Assembly (NCBI RefSeq): GCF_030035675.1
Contig: NC_084483.1
Coordinates: forward strand, 148,153,425 to 148,217,424
Length of the DNA: 64,000 nucleotides
Source of the DNA: Rhineura floridana
Taxonomy: Eukaryota > Chordata > Lepidosauria > Squamata > Rhineuridae
Reading direction: 5' to 3'
Both the position numbers and the translations under genes were made by a program. This document shows, piece by piece, positions 48,501-60,500 of the stretch (position 1 is its first letter; each line of letters opens with the position of its first letter). The notes under the pieces were generated by a model, which saw nothing but the letters and a program-made list of their open reading frames with translations, was not told the origin of the DNA and did no database searches.

Positions 48501-51500
48501 GACATTGCCACTTGCTCACTACATGTCTCTCACAATGCTGTAATGGGTGGCAAACCTCCAGTTAGGGCCAGGAGATACTTCTATTGGGGTCCCCTGCCCA
48601 TTACAGAAAGCAAAATAGGAATAGACTCCTTTTCTTGATACTGAAGTGTATTTTTAGTTTAAACTAAATGTTACTTTTCAGTTACCAATTACCTAGAGAG
48701 GTAGTGGGCTATCTGACACTGGGGGCATTCCAGGGGCAGCTGGAGAGGGGATGCTTTTATTAAGGGATGTACTGAGAAGGCCATCCCACTTCCTCACTGT
48801 TTTGCAAACCAGGAAAGTTCAGAGAAGGGGTTAGTCAATTAGGGAGAACTTGAGATGAGAGCCCCCCCCCCAAAAAAAAAAAAATTGCCTGCACTCCCAC
48901 ACCCTTCTGCTGCCTGTGGCCGCCACTTCTTTTGCAGAATAACCTAGAAAGATGCTCTGTCATAACGTAGCGGCCATTTGGATTGGAACAATGCAATGTA
49001 ATTACAAAGAGCAGAGGCTTTCTGATGAGGGTGGGGGGCAGCTGGAGACAGAAAGGAGGCTGCAGGAGCCAGTAGGGACCCCCAGTTAGTGCTGCAACCT
49101 CACCTCCAAAACTACTTCAACTCCAAATGCAAAGGGAACTCATCCCCCCTTTTTTCACTGTCAAGCTTCTCCCCCCCCCAAATACGTTCTTCAAAACCCA
49201 GGTAAAAATATATGAACCTTTCCATCAGTTAAGTCCCATAAACCTCTGTCCTAAGACCCATTTAATCTGTGGTATTCTGAGTAAACACACATAGGATTCT
49301 GCTGTATGTGTGCAATCACATGCACCCTTCCAGGGGAAGAAGTAACGATACACTCGGGGATTTTCTCATAAGTAAGTATGCATAGAATTGGTCCAATTCA
49401 TATTTCTCTGAGTAAATTATTTAAACATAATGGAATTAATCACGTGCAGGCTGCACATTTGCTTGCATCTTCTCTTTAGCTAGTTTACAAACTGGTCTGT
49501 AGATAAGGTGCCCACCTTTTTTACAGGCCTCTAGTCCTGTGCTTTTAAGAGTCATCTGATCTGCAGACATTAGAAGATGACATTGCTTAACTCCATGCCA
49601 TCTAATAACTGCTGAATACGAACCTGCTATTAAAGGCACAACAACAAGCCAGAAGGATATGTGGGGCCAGGGCCCCCCAAAGGAGTGGGAAGCAGCCCCC
49701 AGCAGAGGCTGCTTGAGAAAAGTGTCCCTTCCCAGCTACGCTCGAGGGCTATGGACCTTGCTTGCAGACTGCCCAGTTATGGGGAGACTCATTTTATGAT
49801 GTGGTTTTTCTTTATTATGCAGTTTTCCGGATCCTATGGACGCACTGGTCCAGGGGACAATTGATGAAGACACACAGTTGGGCAGGGTTATTGGCCCCTT
49901 CCCATCATCCCCTACCTCTGCTCTCTCAGTGCCCCCCCTGTATAGTGCCCAAAGTGGCAGTGGGCAAAGTCTACCTGATTCACCATCCGTCATACAAGTG
50001 GGGTCAGTCAGTGATGGCTTCATACCAGATAGTCTATGCACAGTGCACTACACTTCATTCAATATAGTGCGCACCTGTGGCAGAGATGCCTTATGGGCAA
50101 GTGTGGCAGCTAATCTGCCTGCGTTGCCAGCTGTTACACATGGTGGATTTTGAGCTGCTGAGTTTTGCCTTTTAGGTCAACTATGCAGCAGAGCATTACC
50201 TATGGGCTGCTGTATTCTTGCATGGAGCACTTCAGCCCCTTCTGGGAAGGGACAGCCAGGAGACGAGAGGCCCCAGAAGCGGTGGGGCACTATTTTCATG
50301 ATGTCCAGTTCTCGGGTAGGGCAGACTTTGGGTGCATGTTAGCGCTTGATGGCACAGTTTATAGCGTAGCTATGAACTGGGGAGTTCTTTTGGCAGCTGG
50401 GAAAGTGGAGGATCCTGCCCCAGTGTTCACCTTCCAGGGTATTAAAATCGACTTTTGGACCCAGGGCTGCAGGCTGCCTGGAAAAAGCTTGAATTGTTGC
50501 AGATCAAGATCCTGAAGTTTTCAGGGGCTGGGAAAGTGTTTGCTTTCTGCCCTTCAGGTATTGGGGGCCTTCTGTGGTGGGGTTTATAGTGCCATAACAG
50601 GGATTTCACAGCCTCACCACAGGTTCAGGGTTTTGGCTGCCTTATGCGCCAACCTGCGGTGTGGCCCCCTCCGTTCCTGCAGTGCGTCAGTGGTGTTCCA
50701 GTTAGAGGAAGGACCGACTCTGCTAGTCCCATACCGCATACTGGGAGATGGGGGAGGGGAGTCAGAGATGGTCAGGGCAGGAGGGGACTCCTGGGAGTTG
50801 GGGGGATGGCAGGGGCTATGCAAAGCGTGGCCTATTCCTAGGAATCTCGTCCTGGAATTCATCACAGATGGTAGGAGTAAAGCTTGTCTGCCAGTGTGTC
50901 GCAAGGTAGGCTTGCAGGGGGCCTTTAGGACCATTCACATGTCTTGGGATATGTCATGTGCTGGCCAGCTGGCCCATGCACACCCCCATACCCCTTATCC
51001 TCACCCTCCATGTTCACCTGACCCGCCAGGGATTGTTGATCAGGGAGGTGCCCTGTGACCATCATGCTTCAAAGCTCAGCGGTTACATGTAGCACCCCTC
51101 ACACTTAATTTTGGAGCCTTCCGGATGGGGGGTGGGGGTGTTTGGGGCCAGGTCAGACTTCCCTTCGAGCCATCCTGGGGTCCAAGGTTTGTTTCCAGGC
51201 AGACCAGGGGTACAAGAGTCATTCCACATTATTTTACCCTCCCCTGGACTGGACACTTCCCCATGACGGCGACATAGTGTTTTTGGCCGGAAGCTATAGG
51301 CCTGGCTGCCTGATATTCAGGGGGAGGGATCTTCCCTCATAAAGTTTCGGTCTAGTGTCGCGATGCCTGGGAGCGGACCCATGGGGGTTTGAGGGCCATG
51401 CCCCTCCGGAATTGGGGTTGCCTACCCGGCAGTGGAATTGCCTACCTGGGACGGTCTATTTGGTTTTTGTATATGCAGGTGCAGGCCGCTAGGAGGTGGA

Positions 51501-54500
51501 AGTAGGGGGCGCATGGAATACATTCACCCCAGGGGCGAGTCTGAAGGTCTGGGACCCAACTGTTCACGATTGTTTCTGTTTTTGGCAGGTTGCTGGACGG
51601 GGATGGAGCAGATGCGCAGTCTACTCTGCAGCCATGGCATGAGCTCATAGGCTGGCCTTGGGGCCGCAAACGCACATTGGTTCACAGCTGGGCCTCTGAT
51701 GGTGGGCCATGGTTTGGTGACTGGGTTGACAGAGTATGCGCTGGAATGGTCTCCTACCCATGTCGTTCCAGCAGGGTTCAGGGCAGAAGGTTACTGAAGG
51801 GCAAGACATGTGAGAACATGCAGTTGAGGCCACAATAGCCTCTGGTCGTCTGCTATGGTCAGACAGGAAGGGCAAGGCCCTCAGTGGCAGGCATGTGAGG
51901 ACATGCAGCTGAGGCCTTGGTAGCCTCGGGTCGTCTGCTGTGGTCAGACATGGAGGGCAAGGCCCTCAGTGGCAGGCATGTGAGGACATGCAGTTGAGGC
52001 CACGGTAGCCTTGGGTCGTCTGCTGTGGTCAGACATGGAGGGCAAGGCCCTCAGTGGCAGGCATGTGAGGACATGCAGTCGAGGCCTCGGTAGCCTTGGG
52101 TTGTCTGCTGTGGTCGGACATGGAGGGCAAGGCCCTCAGTGGCAGACATGCTTGGACATGCAGTTCGGGAGGCAACGATGCCATCCTCCTGATGGACCTG
52201 CAGAGGGGTCTGCATGAGATTCTTATCGGGTGTGGGGTAAAGGGAGACTAAGCAGAGGCTTGTCCCCCTTTTGTGGCAAAGAAGTGCGGGAAAAGGTTTA
52301 AAGGGAAAGGGCAGCTAGGTGACACCTTTAGGCACCTTTGGGGGCGATTGGCGGTCCGGGGGCCTGCAGCTCAGGGCTATACGGCCCGGGGGGCAGAACA
52401 CGGGCCGCCTTTGGGGCCAACGTGCCTCATCCGCTCGGAGTTTCACGGCTCCGGGGGGCGGTGATGCGGGTTGGACCCCCTACACATCTTCAGGGTGTGG
52501 CTTGAGCTGGGGTCTGGCATAGGGCAGCCCCAGGCTCAGGCAAGGTTTAGTCGCCCTATGGCTGCAAGCAGGCTTTGCCTGGATCATCAGAATGCTCCCG
52601 CACTTGATTTCCCCTCTGCAGGTTCATTATTCTAATTGATTCCGTTTAATAAAGTGGCCCATGATTTAACCCAATGAATGGTGTTTGTGTTTTATTTTGG
52701 CAATAGGCCGCAATCCCGTTCCGTGCCCGGTACCTGCCGGGCAAAAGGGGCGTGTTTGCGGCTGCTGCCGAAGCCAGGCCGCCATCAAGGGTGTGTGCGT
52801 GCGCACGTGGCGCGCCAGCGCGCCGTCGTGACGCACAGTAAGGAGGCGGGGCAGCTGAAGGCCATTTAAGGCCACTCCACCAGCCTCCCGCCCTCCTTTG
52901 AATTTTGGCGGCGCCCGCCCGACCCTCCCTCTACTGCAGTGTGATTCATTTGGTCGCTACGGGGCCGACTAGGAATTTTTGGCCTGCCTGCCTCGCTTTG
53001 CTGGCAGGTTTCTTTTGCCTACTCCACACTGTGGTTGGGGGGACGGGTCAAGGGTTAGCACGGGTGCCTTTGGGGTTAATAGGCTGATTGGTGTGTTTTT
53101 AGCTTCAATATGTCAACGGTCACTTGTGGCAAAGAAGTGCGGGAAAAGGTTTAAAGGGAAAGGGCAGCTAGGTGACACCTTTAGGCACCTTTGGGGGCGA
53201 TTGGCGGTCCGGGGGCCTGCAGCTCAGGGCTATACGGCCCGGGGGGCAGAACACGGGCCGCCTTTGGGGCCAACGTGCCTCATCCGCTCGGAGTTTCACG
53301 GCTCCGGGGGGCGGTGATGCGGGTTGGACCCCCTACACATCTTCAGGGTGTGGCTTGAGCTGGGGTCTGGCATAGGGCAGCCCCAGGCTCAGGCAAGGTT
53401 TAGTCGCCCTATGGCTGCAAGCAGGCTTTGCCTGGATCATCAGAATGCTCCCGCACTTGATTTCCCCTCTGCAGGTTCATTATTCTAATTGATTCCGTTT
53501 AATAAAGTGGCCCATGATTTAACCCAATGAATGGTGTTTGTGTTTTATTTCGGCAATAGGCCGCAATGATCCATTTGTATGTTATAACCAAAAATTTTTG
53601 CCCACTTTACCATACACTCTTTTACTTGTTCTTCCTCCATATCCATTTTCAGTAAGAGTTTATACATTTTCGCAATTATATTTTCATCATTTGTACACAA
53701 TCCTATTTCAAAATCAGATTTACTTATTTCAAACCCATACATTTTCTTGTCCATTTTATATCTTTCTAACAATTGTAAATAGACAAACCATTGAAAACTA
53801 TATCCTTCCTTTGTCAGTTGTTCTCTCTCTTTCATTATATATTCTCCATGTACATTTTCTAATAGTTCTTGATAAGTTAACCATTTCTCTTTTCCAGCCA
53901 TTTCTCTTCTGTAAAACGCTTCTTGACTTGAGACACATAATGGTATTTTCGAATAAAGCCTTGGTTTATATCTATTCCATATTTTCAACAGAGGACGTCT
54001 TATAAAATGATTGTTAAAGTCTACATTTACTTTTACTTTGTCATACCATAGATATCCATGCCATCCCCACTTCAAATTATGGCCCTCCAAATCCAATAGT
54101 CTTTTATTCCTTAATAAGATCCATTTCTTTATCCAGACTAGACAGCAGGCAGCAAAATAAAGTCTCAGATTTGGTAATCCCAGTCCTCCTCTTTCTTTGG
54201 CATCTTGTAGTAGTTTAAATTTAACTCTTGGTTTTTTTCCTTGCCATACAAATTTAGAGATATCTTTTTGCCATTGTTTAAAAGGTAAATCAGAGGATAT
54301 TACAGGTATTGTTTGAAACAAAAACATCATTCTCGGTAATACATTCATTTTTATCACAGATATTCTACCCATTAATGACAATTGTAGTTTATCCCATCTT
54401 AGCAAATCTTTCTTAATCTCTGTCCATAATTTTTCATAATTATTATGAAACAACTTTGAGTTTTTATTTGTCATAATGATACCTAAATATTTCAACTTTT

Positions 54501-57500
54501 TCTCTATTGTAAAATCTGTCTTGTCCATTAACTCTTTCTGATCCCTTAAAGTTAAATTTTTCACCAACATCTTTGTTTTTTGATTGTTGATCTTAAATCC
54601 TGCTAACGGTCCAAATTCTTTTAATTTGTCCATCAATACATTAATTCCTTCCAAAGGGTTTTCTAGTACAATTATCAAATCATCAGCAAATGCTCTCAAT
54701 TTATATTCTTCTTTTTTTATCTTTAATCCCGAAATTCTTTTATCTTGCCTTATATCTCTAAGCAGCACTTCTAAGACCAGAATAAATAAAAGGGGAGATA
54801 AAGGACATCCCTGTCTTGTACCCTTTTGTATTTCACATAAATCCGTTAAATCTCCGTTAACAATTATCTGAGCCTTCTGAGATGTATAAATCGATCTAAT
54901 CCATTTTATAAAATTGTCTCCAAAATCCATTTGCTCCAAAACCTGAAACATAAATTTCCAATTCAAATTATCAAATGCTTTTTCAGCATCTAAAAAAATC
55001 AAAGCTGCTTGTTTATCATTTCGTTGTTCTAAATATTCCAACACATTCAAGACATTCCTGATGTTGTCACGTAATTATCTTTTAGGTAAAAACCCTGATT
55101 GATCTTCCTGAATAAATTGTTGCAATATTATTTTCAATCTTTCAGCCAAAATCATTGTAAAAATTTTATAGTCATTATTCAATAGAGATATTGGTCGATA
55201 ATTTTTTGTTTTAGTTAAATCTTGCTCCTCTTTAGGTATTAATGTTATATTAGCATTTTTCCAACTATCCGGTATCTTTCCCTCTTGCAGAATAAGATTC
55301 ATTGTAGACTGTAAAGGTAGCAAGAGTTCTTCCTCCAAACATTTATAATACATTGCAGATAACCCATCTGGTCCTGGCGCCTTTCCTAATTTAATTTTGT
55401 TTATAGCTTCAGATATCTCTCTTGACGTAATAGGGCCATTAATAGCTTGTCTCTGAAAGTCTGTAATTTTAGGTAAATTCTGTTTAGATATATACTCTTC
55501 TATTTTTTCAGATGGAATTTCCTGACACTTGTACAATGTTGAATAATATTGATGAAAAATCTTTTTGATTTTTACATTATCTGTCAGCGTCTCATCTCCT
55601 TCTTGTATCTTTAAAATAATATTTTTTGACGTTCTTTTCTTAATTTATATGCTAACCATTTCCCAGGTTTATTTGCAAATTCAAAAGTCCTTTGTTTAGC
55701 AAAATTTAGTTTCCTTTCAATTTCTCTAACTGTCAGCATTGATACTTGCTTCTGTAACATTTTAATTTGATTTACAATAGAAACTTTAGTTGGATTCTTT
55801 TTCAATTCTTCCTCTTTTTGTTTTATTTCTTCCAAAATTAATTGCATTTTCTGTTGTTTCTTTTTTTTTAATTCAGAGTTACATTTAATAAAATATCCCC
55901 TCATAAATGCCTTACTTGTATCCCAAACGATATTTTCACTTGTTCCTTTATGTAAATTATGTTCAAAAAACTCTTTTAATTTCTTCTTACATTCTTGTAC
56001 TACTTTGTCATTCTGTAATAAAGATTCATTTAGTCTCCATCTAAATCCAAGATTTTTTTTTTTAAGTTAATATCACAGGATTGTGGTCCGAAAAAGTTTT
56101 TGGTAATATATCCATTTTAAAAATATCCTTCGCTAGGATTTTAGACATCCAAATCATATCAATCCTCGAGAATGTTTTGTGTCTTTCTGAAAAATAAGTA
56201 AATTCCTTTGCGTTATCATTTATATATCTCCAGGTATCCACCAATTCTAAATGTTCCATCAGTTCAAAGCAAATCTTCGGTAATTTACCCTGTGTCTCTT
56301 TGATATTTTTTTCAGAAAGCCTATCAATTTTTGGTGAGATTACCCCATTCCAATCACCCATAACACACCAATGATCATATGAAAACTCTGACAATTTTTC
56401 CATAAGTCCTGTGTAAAACCTTGTTTTATCTTCATTGGGGGCATAAATACCCACTACCAAAATGTTTGTACCCTGTAAAGTAATTTCAACCCCCACAAAT
56501 CTACCACTATCATCCAGTAATACCAATTTAGGAAGCAATTGTGGGTTAATGTAGAGAACAACTCCATTTTTTTTTTTTTGGTCCAGCCGAAATAAATTCT
56601 TCACCCAAATTTTTACAAATCAAATATTTGGAATCTTTCTTCTTAATATGAGTTTCTTGTAAACAAATTATATCCAATTTTAATTTTTTCAAATAATGAA
56701 ACACTTTCTTTCTCTTCTGCGCCGTGTTGGCTCCATTTATATTCCAAGTTAGATATTTGTAATCCATCTTTAAGCGTGTATTTTAAAATGTGCCTGATGC
56801 TCCTTTTAATCCATCATCTTCCTTCCCCTCCTCTGCATATCCTTGTTGACTTTGTTCCCCAGGAATTATATCCATATCTTTGAGTTTATCTTCATCCATA
56901 TCTTTTGAAGCTTTTCTCAAGAAGTCCCTTGCTTTTTGAACAGTATTCAATCTATATTTCTGTTGTCTGAATGTAAAGATCACTCCTTCTGGAACATCCC
57001 ATCTAAATTGAATTTTGCGTTGTTTAAGTTTTTCTGTAAGGAAAGCATATTCTTTTCTCTTACGTAAAAGTCTAATAGGAATTTCTTTCATCACCAGTAT
57101 TTCCTTACCATCAATTTTAAAGGTATTTTTAAAGTGTTGCTGTAATACCATATCTCTGGTCGTCTTCTTTATAAAGTGAACAAGCACATCTCTTGGAATT
57201 TTTTTCATTGTTGCATATCTGGAATTAATTCTATAAACTTTGTCTATTTCAAATTCCATCCAATCTTCATTCAAATCCAGAAATTTTACTAAAGCATTAA
57301 CAATTTTATCTCTGATGTCTTCACCTGTTTCCTCAGGGATTGCACGGAATCTCAAACAATGTTCTTTATTTCTCATTTCAGTCACAGCCATATAGTCCAA
57401 GTTTTTTTCTAATTCCAGATTTAATATATCTGTTCTATTCTCCAAGATTTGTACCTTTTCTTTAGTATTTTTTGCATCCTCCTTTATTTGCCCAATTGTC

Positions 57501-60500
57501 CCTTTAATCTCATCCACTTGTGTTTTAATATAGTCTTTTATATCCATCAATTCAGTTTTCATTTCCTGTTTTATATCATTAATCCCTTCCATTATTTTTT
57601 GAAACATATCTGGGGGTATAGCCCCTTCCTGTGGGTCAATAAGACCTCTTCGCTCCTGGGCCTTAGTTGCTTTTTTAGTTGTCATTTTCAAAAGAAGCCT
57701 TTAATTTCTGATATTAACCACTGTTCCAAAACCTAGAGGCAGTCTGTTTCTTTTTTTTTTCCTCCACCAACAAAAGAGTTAATATTCCAGGCCTGTTATT
57801 ATAGTCCAGCCAGCACAGCACAGTTCTTATCTACGTCCAAGAATGCAAAACAATTCTGGTTCCCAACACCAAACGATTAGTAACAATTCGTCCAAAAAAA
57901 AAATAGTCCAAGGAGAAAAATAGTCCAAAATATATTTCCATCAAATAATAATTACCTCTCATCCGTTTTTAAACTTTAAAACTCCAAATTCAGGCCAGCT
58001 TTTTGTCGTAAAAAATATATATATAAGTTGTTTACATTTTCTTTCTTCCTTAATTATATTTAAAAGAGAAAAAGTATGACTCACCCAGGTTTCTCAGTTG
58101 CTGATTCGTAAACAAATCTCTTTTATTGTAGTAATTTAAGCCAAATGATAAGATTTAGACAGAAGTAGGCTCGCTGGTTAAGGACGTTTTTTAAGAAGAA
58201 AAAAAAAACGCTTCGCTTTTTTCCAGTACAGCTTGCATGGAAATCCTGACTCCGTCTTCAGCCGATCGGCATGCCTTCTTATCTCAGGGATTTCCTGATC
58301 AATTCCAGCCGCCGACAGCTCAACGAAGTCTTGTGGAAAATCTGATCGGTTCTCCTATACCTTGGAGAACATTTAAGCCAGTCAAAGTTTCCTCTTGGCT
58401 GGCTTTTAACCTGAAAAAAGCTTCCTCTGAGGCAGAGATCTCTCAGAGACAGTCACCAGCTGAGCACTCACTTCCGGGAAGTCCCACAATCCCTTTTTGT
58501 TTTAACAACCCTGAACAATTTAGTATCGTCAGCAAACTTGGCCACTTCACTGCTCACTCCTAATTCTAGGTCATTAATGAACAAGTTAAAAAGTACAGGT
58601 CCCAATACCGATCCTTGAGGGACTCTACTTTCTCCCTAAGGAAAAGTAGCTCCCCCAGTCTTTACAGACTGTGACTTTCTGACAAGTGAGAAAAGACGGA
58701 CTTGCAGATATTGGCTTTTAACATACCAGAACTGTTTGTCTCAACACACGATAGCAAGCTATGGCTACCCTTCGTCTTATGGCTGCATATCTTTGGGGTA
58801 AAAGAAAAACAGGCAGAATGTGGGGGACAGAAGATTCAAACAACCTCTTTCCTTCCCTGGAGGTTGTTGGATTCCATGCAGCAGGACCACGCATGGTCAT
58901 CCAGAGGCAAGGCAAACCAGGTAAATATTTTATTTTTATTTTGTTTTAAAAACCTCTAGATACTGCTTTTTATCCCTCGAAAGGTCCCCCGAGGCTTAAA
59001 ATAAATGATTTACATACAGACAAGATTAAAAATACATTAAAAGTTCGGTAAAATAAAGCTGCCTTGAGCACCTGCCTAAAAGAGATCAAAGAAGAGGCCA
59101 ATCTAACCTCCCATGGGAAGGCGTTCTACAACCAGGATAGCAGCATTCAAAATGCACTGTTTCAATCCCTGCCAATCACACCTCTTTTGCCATATGTAAG
59201 GCGAGTGTCCCTTTTGTTAATTCTGGGATTCTATATTGTACAGCATCATTGTTTAATAAATGAAAATTTTCTTACAATGGGTTATTTAAAGAGACATTAT
59301 TAAATGGACAACTTACTTCACAGATGCCTCTGGTGATGATCCTTGGGAATTATTAAGAGAATCACTTGTAGGGGTAGCACTTCTTTCTGCCTGGAAAACA
59401 ATGCAGAATTATCCAACAACTATTTTTTTTTAAAAAAACTGCAGTAATGGCAGTGACAGGAAAGGGATTAAACCAGCATTTGCCAACCTGGTGTTCTGGA
59501 CTACAATTCCCATCTGCCCCATCCAGAATGACTGTGCTGGCTGCGGCTGATGAGAGCTGGCGAAACCATTCACAAGGCATGTCCACTACCTGAAAAGAAG
59601 TCATCTGCATGGACTGATAATTAAACACAGTCTGCTCTTTTACTACTTAGACCTGCATTATTCTGCAAGGGGAGCTCAGCTGAACAATTAAGGAAAATAG
59701 CTCCTATGGGCCGCTTGTTCTTAACATTAACTTCTGTTATCACTTTTTAAATTAAAGCATGATTGTTTATTGGATATGTAAGGAAATTTTACATACATGT
59801 TTATTCTTGTTGTTGTTATGTTCCTTCAAGTCGATCACGACTTATGGCAACCCTATGAATCAGCGACCTCCAAGAGCATCTGTCATGAACCACCCTGTTC
59901 AGATCTTGTAAGTTCAGGTCTGTGGCTTCCTTTATCGAATCAATCCATCTCTTGATGGCCTTCCTCTTTTTCTACTCCCTTCTGTTTTTCCCAACATTGT
60001 TATATTTTCTAGTAAATCATGTCTTCTCATTATGCGTCCAAAGTATGATAACCTCAGTTTCATCATTTTAGCTTCTAGTGATAGTTCTGGTTTAATTTGT
60101 TCTAACACCCAATTATTTGTCTTTTTCGCAGTCCATGGTATGCACAAGCTCTCCTCCAACACCACATTTCAAATGAGTTGATTTTTCTCTTATCTGCTTT
60201 TTTCACTGTCCAACTTTCACATCCATACATAGAGATTGGGAATACCATGGTCTGAATGATCCTGACTTTAGTGTTCAGTGATACGTCTTTGCATTTGAGG
60301 ACCTTTTCTAGTTCTCTCATAGCTGCCCTCCCCAGTCCAAGGCTTCTTCTGATTTCTTGACTATTGTCTCCAGTTTGGTTACTGACTGTGCCCAAGTATT
60401 GATAATCCTTGACAAGCTCAATGTCTTCATTGTCAACTTTAAAGTTACATAAATCTTCTGTTGTCATTACTTTACAAATACGGTGTAAATACCGTATCAT

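Larger units (their letters stand above)
47315..53567 (+). mobile_element. Ngaro-type tyrosine-recombinase retrotransposon (fossil)
   Basis: A 6,253-bp element inserted in L1 ORF2 with no target duplication. Ends are split direct repeats: A1 at the left; B1, A2 and B2 at the right, the arrangement typical of Ngaro-like DIRS-order elements. The B1-A2 junction equals the junction that a circularised copy (end of B2 to start of A1) would have. A reverse-transcriptase-like region on the + strand at roughly 49.8-50.5 kb resembles Ngaro RT, and RNase-H-like sequence may follow. A recombinase or hydrolase gene was not positively identified. The coding region is broken in several places. A1 and A2 look identical and B1 and B2 nearly so, so the insertion looks young. 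Confidence 0.88.
46551..58483 (-). mobile_element. Near-full-length L1 LINE, split by an Ngaro-type element
   Basis: It lies on the - strand, with its A-tail as a T-run on the left (from 46551) and its 5' UTR at about 57.7-58.48 kb. It is 11,933 bp including a 6,253-bp insertion, so the L1 itself is about 5.7 kb, close to full length. The first-strand nick is TTTT/AA in the CR1 target, the canonical L1 endonuclease site. ORF1 and ORF2 are listed separately. Confidence 0.95.

Noticed and set aside
58702-58959. Overlapping open frames of 60-85 codons on both strands
   Set aside because: No recognisable motif in any frame and no splice pattern that fits EIF2AK2.
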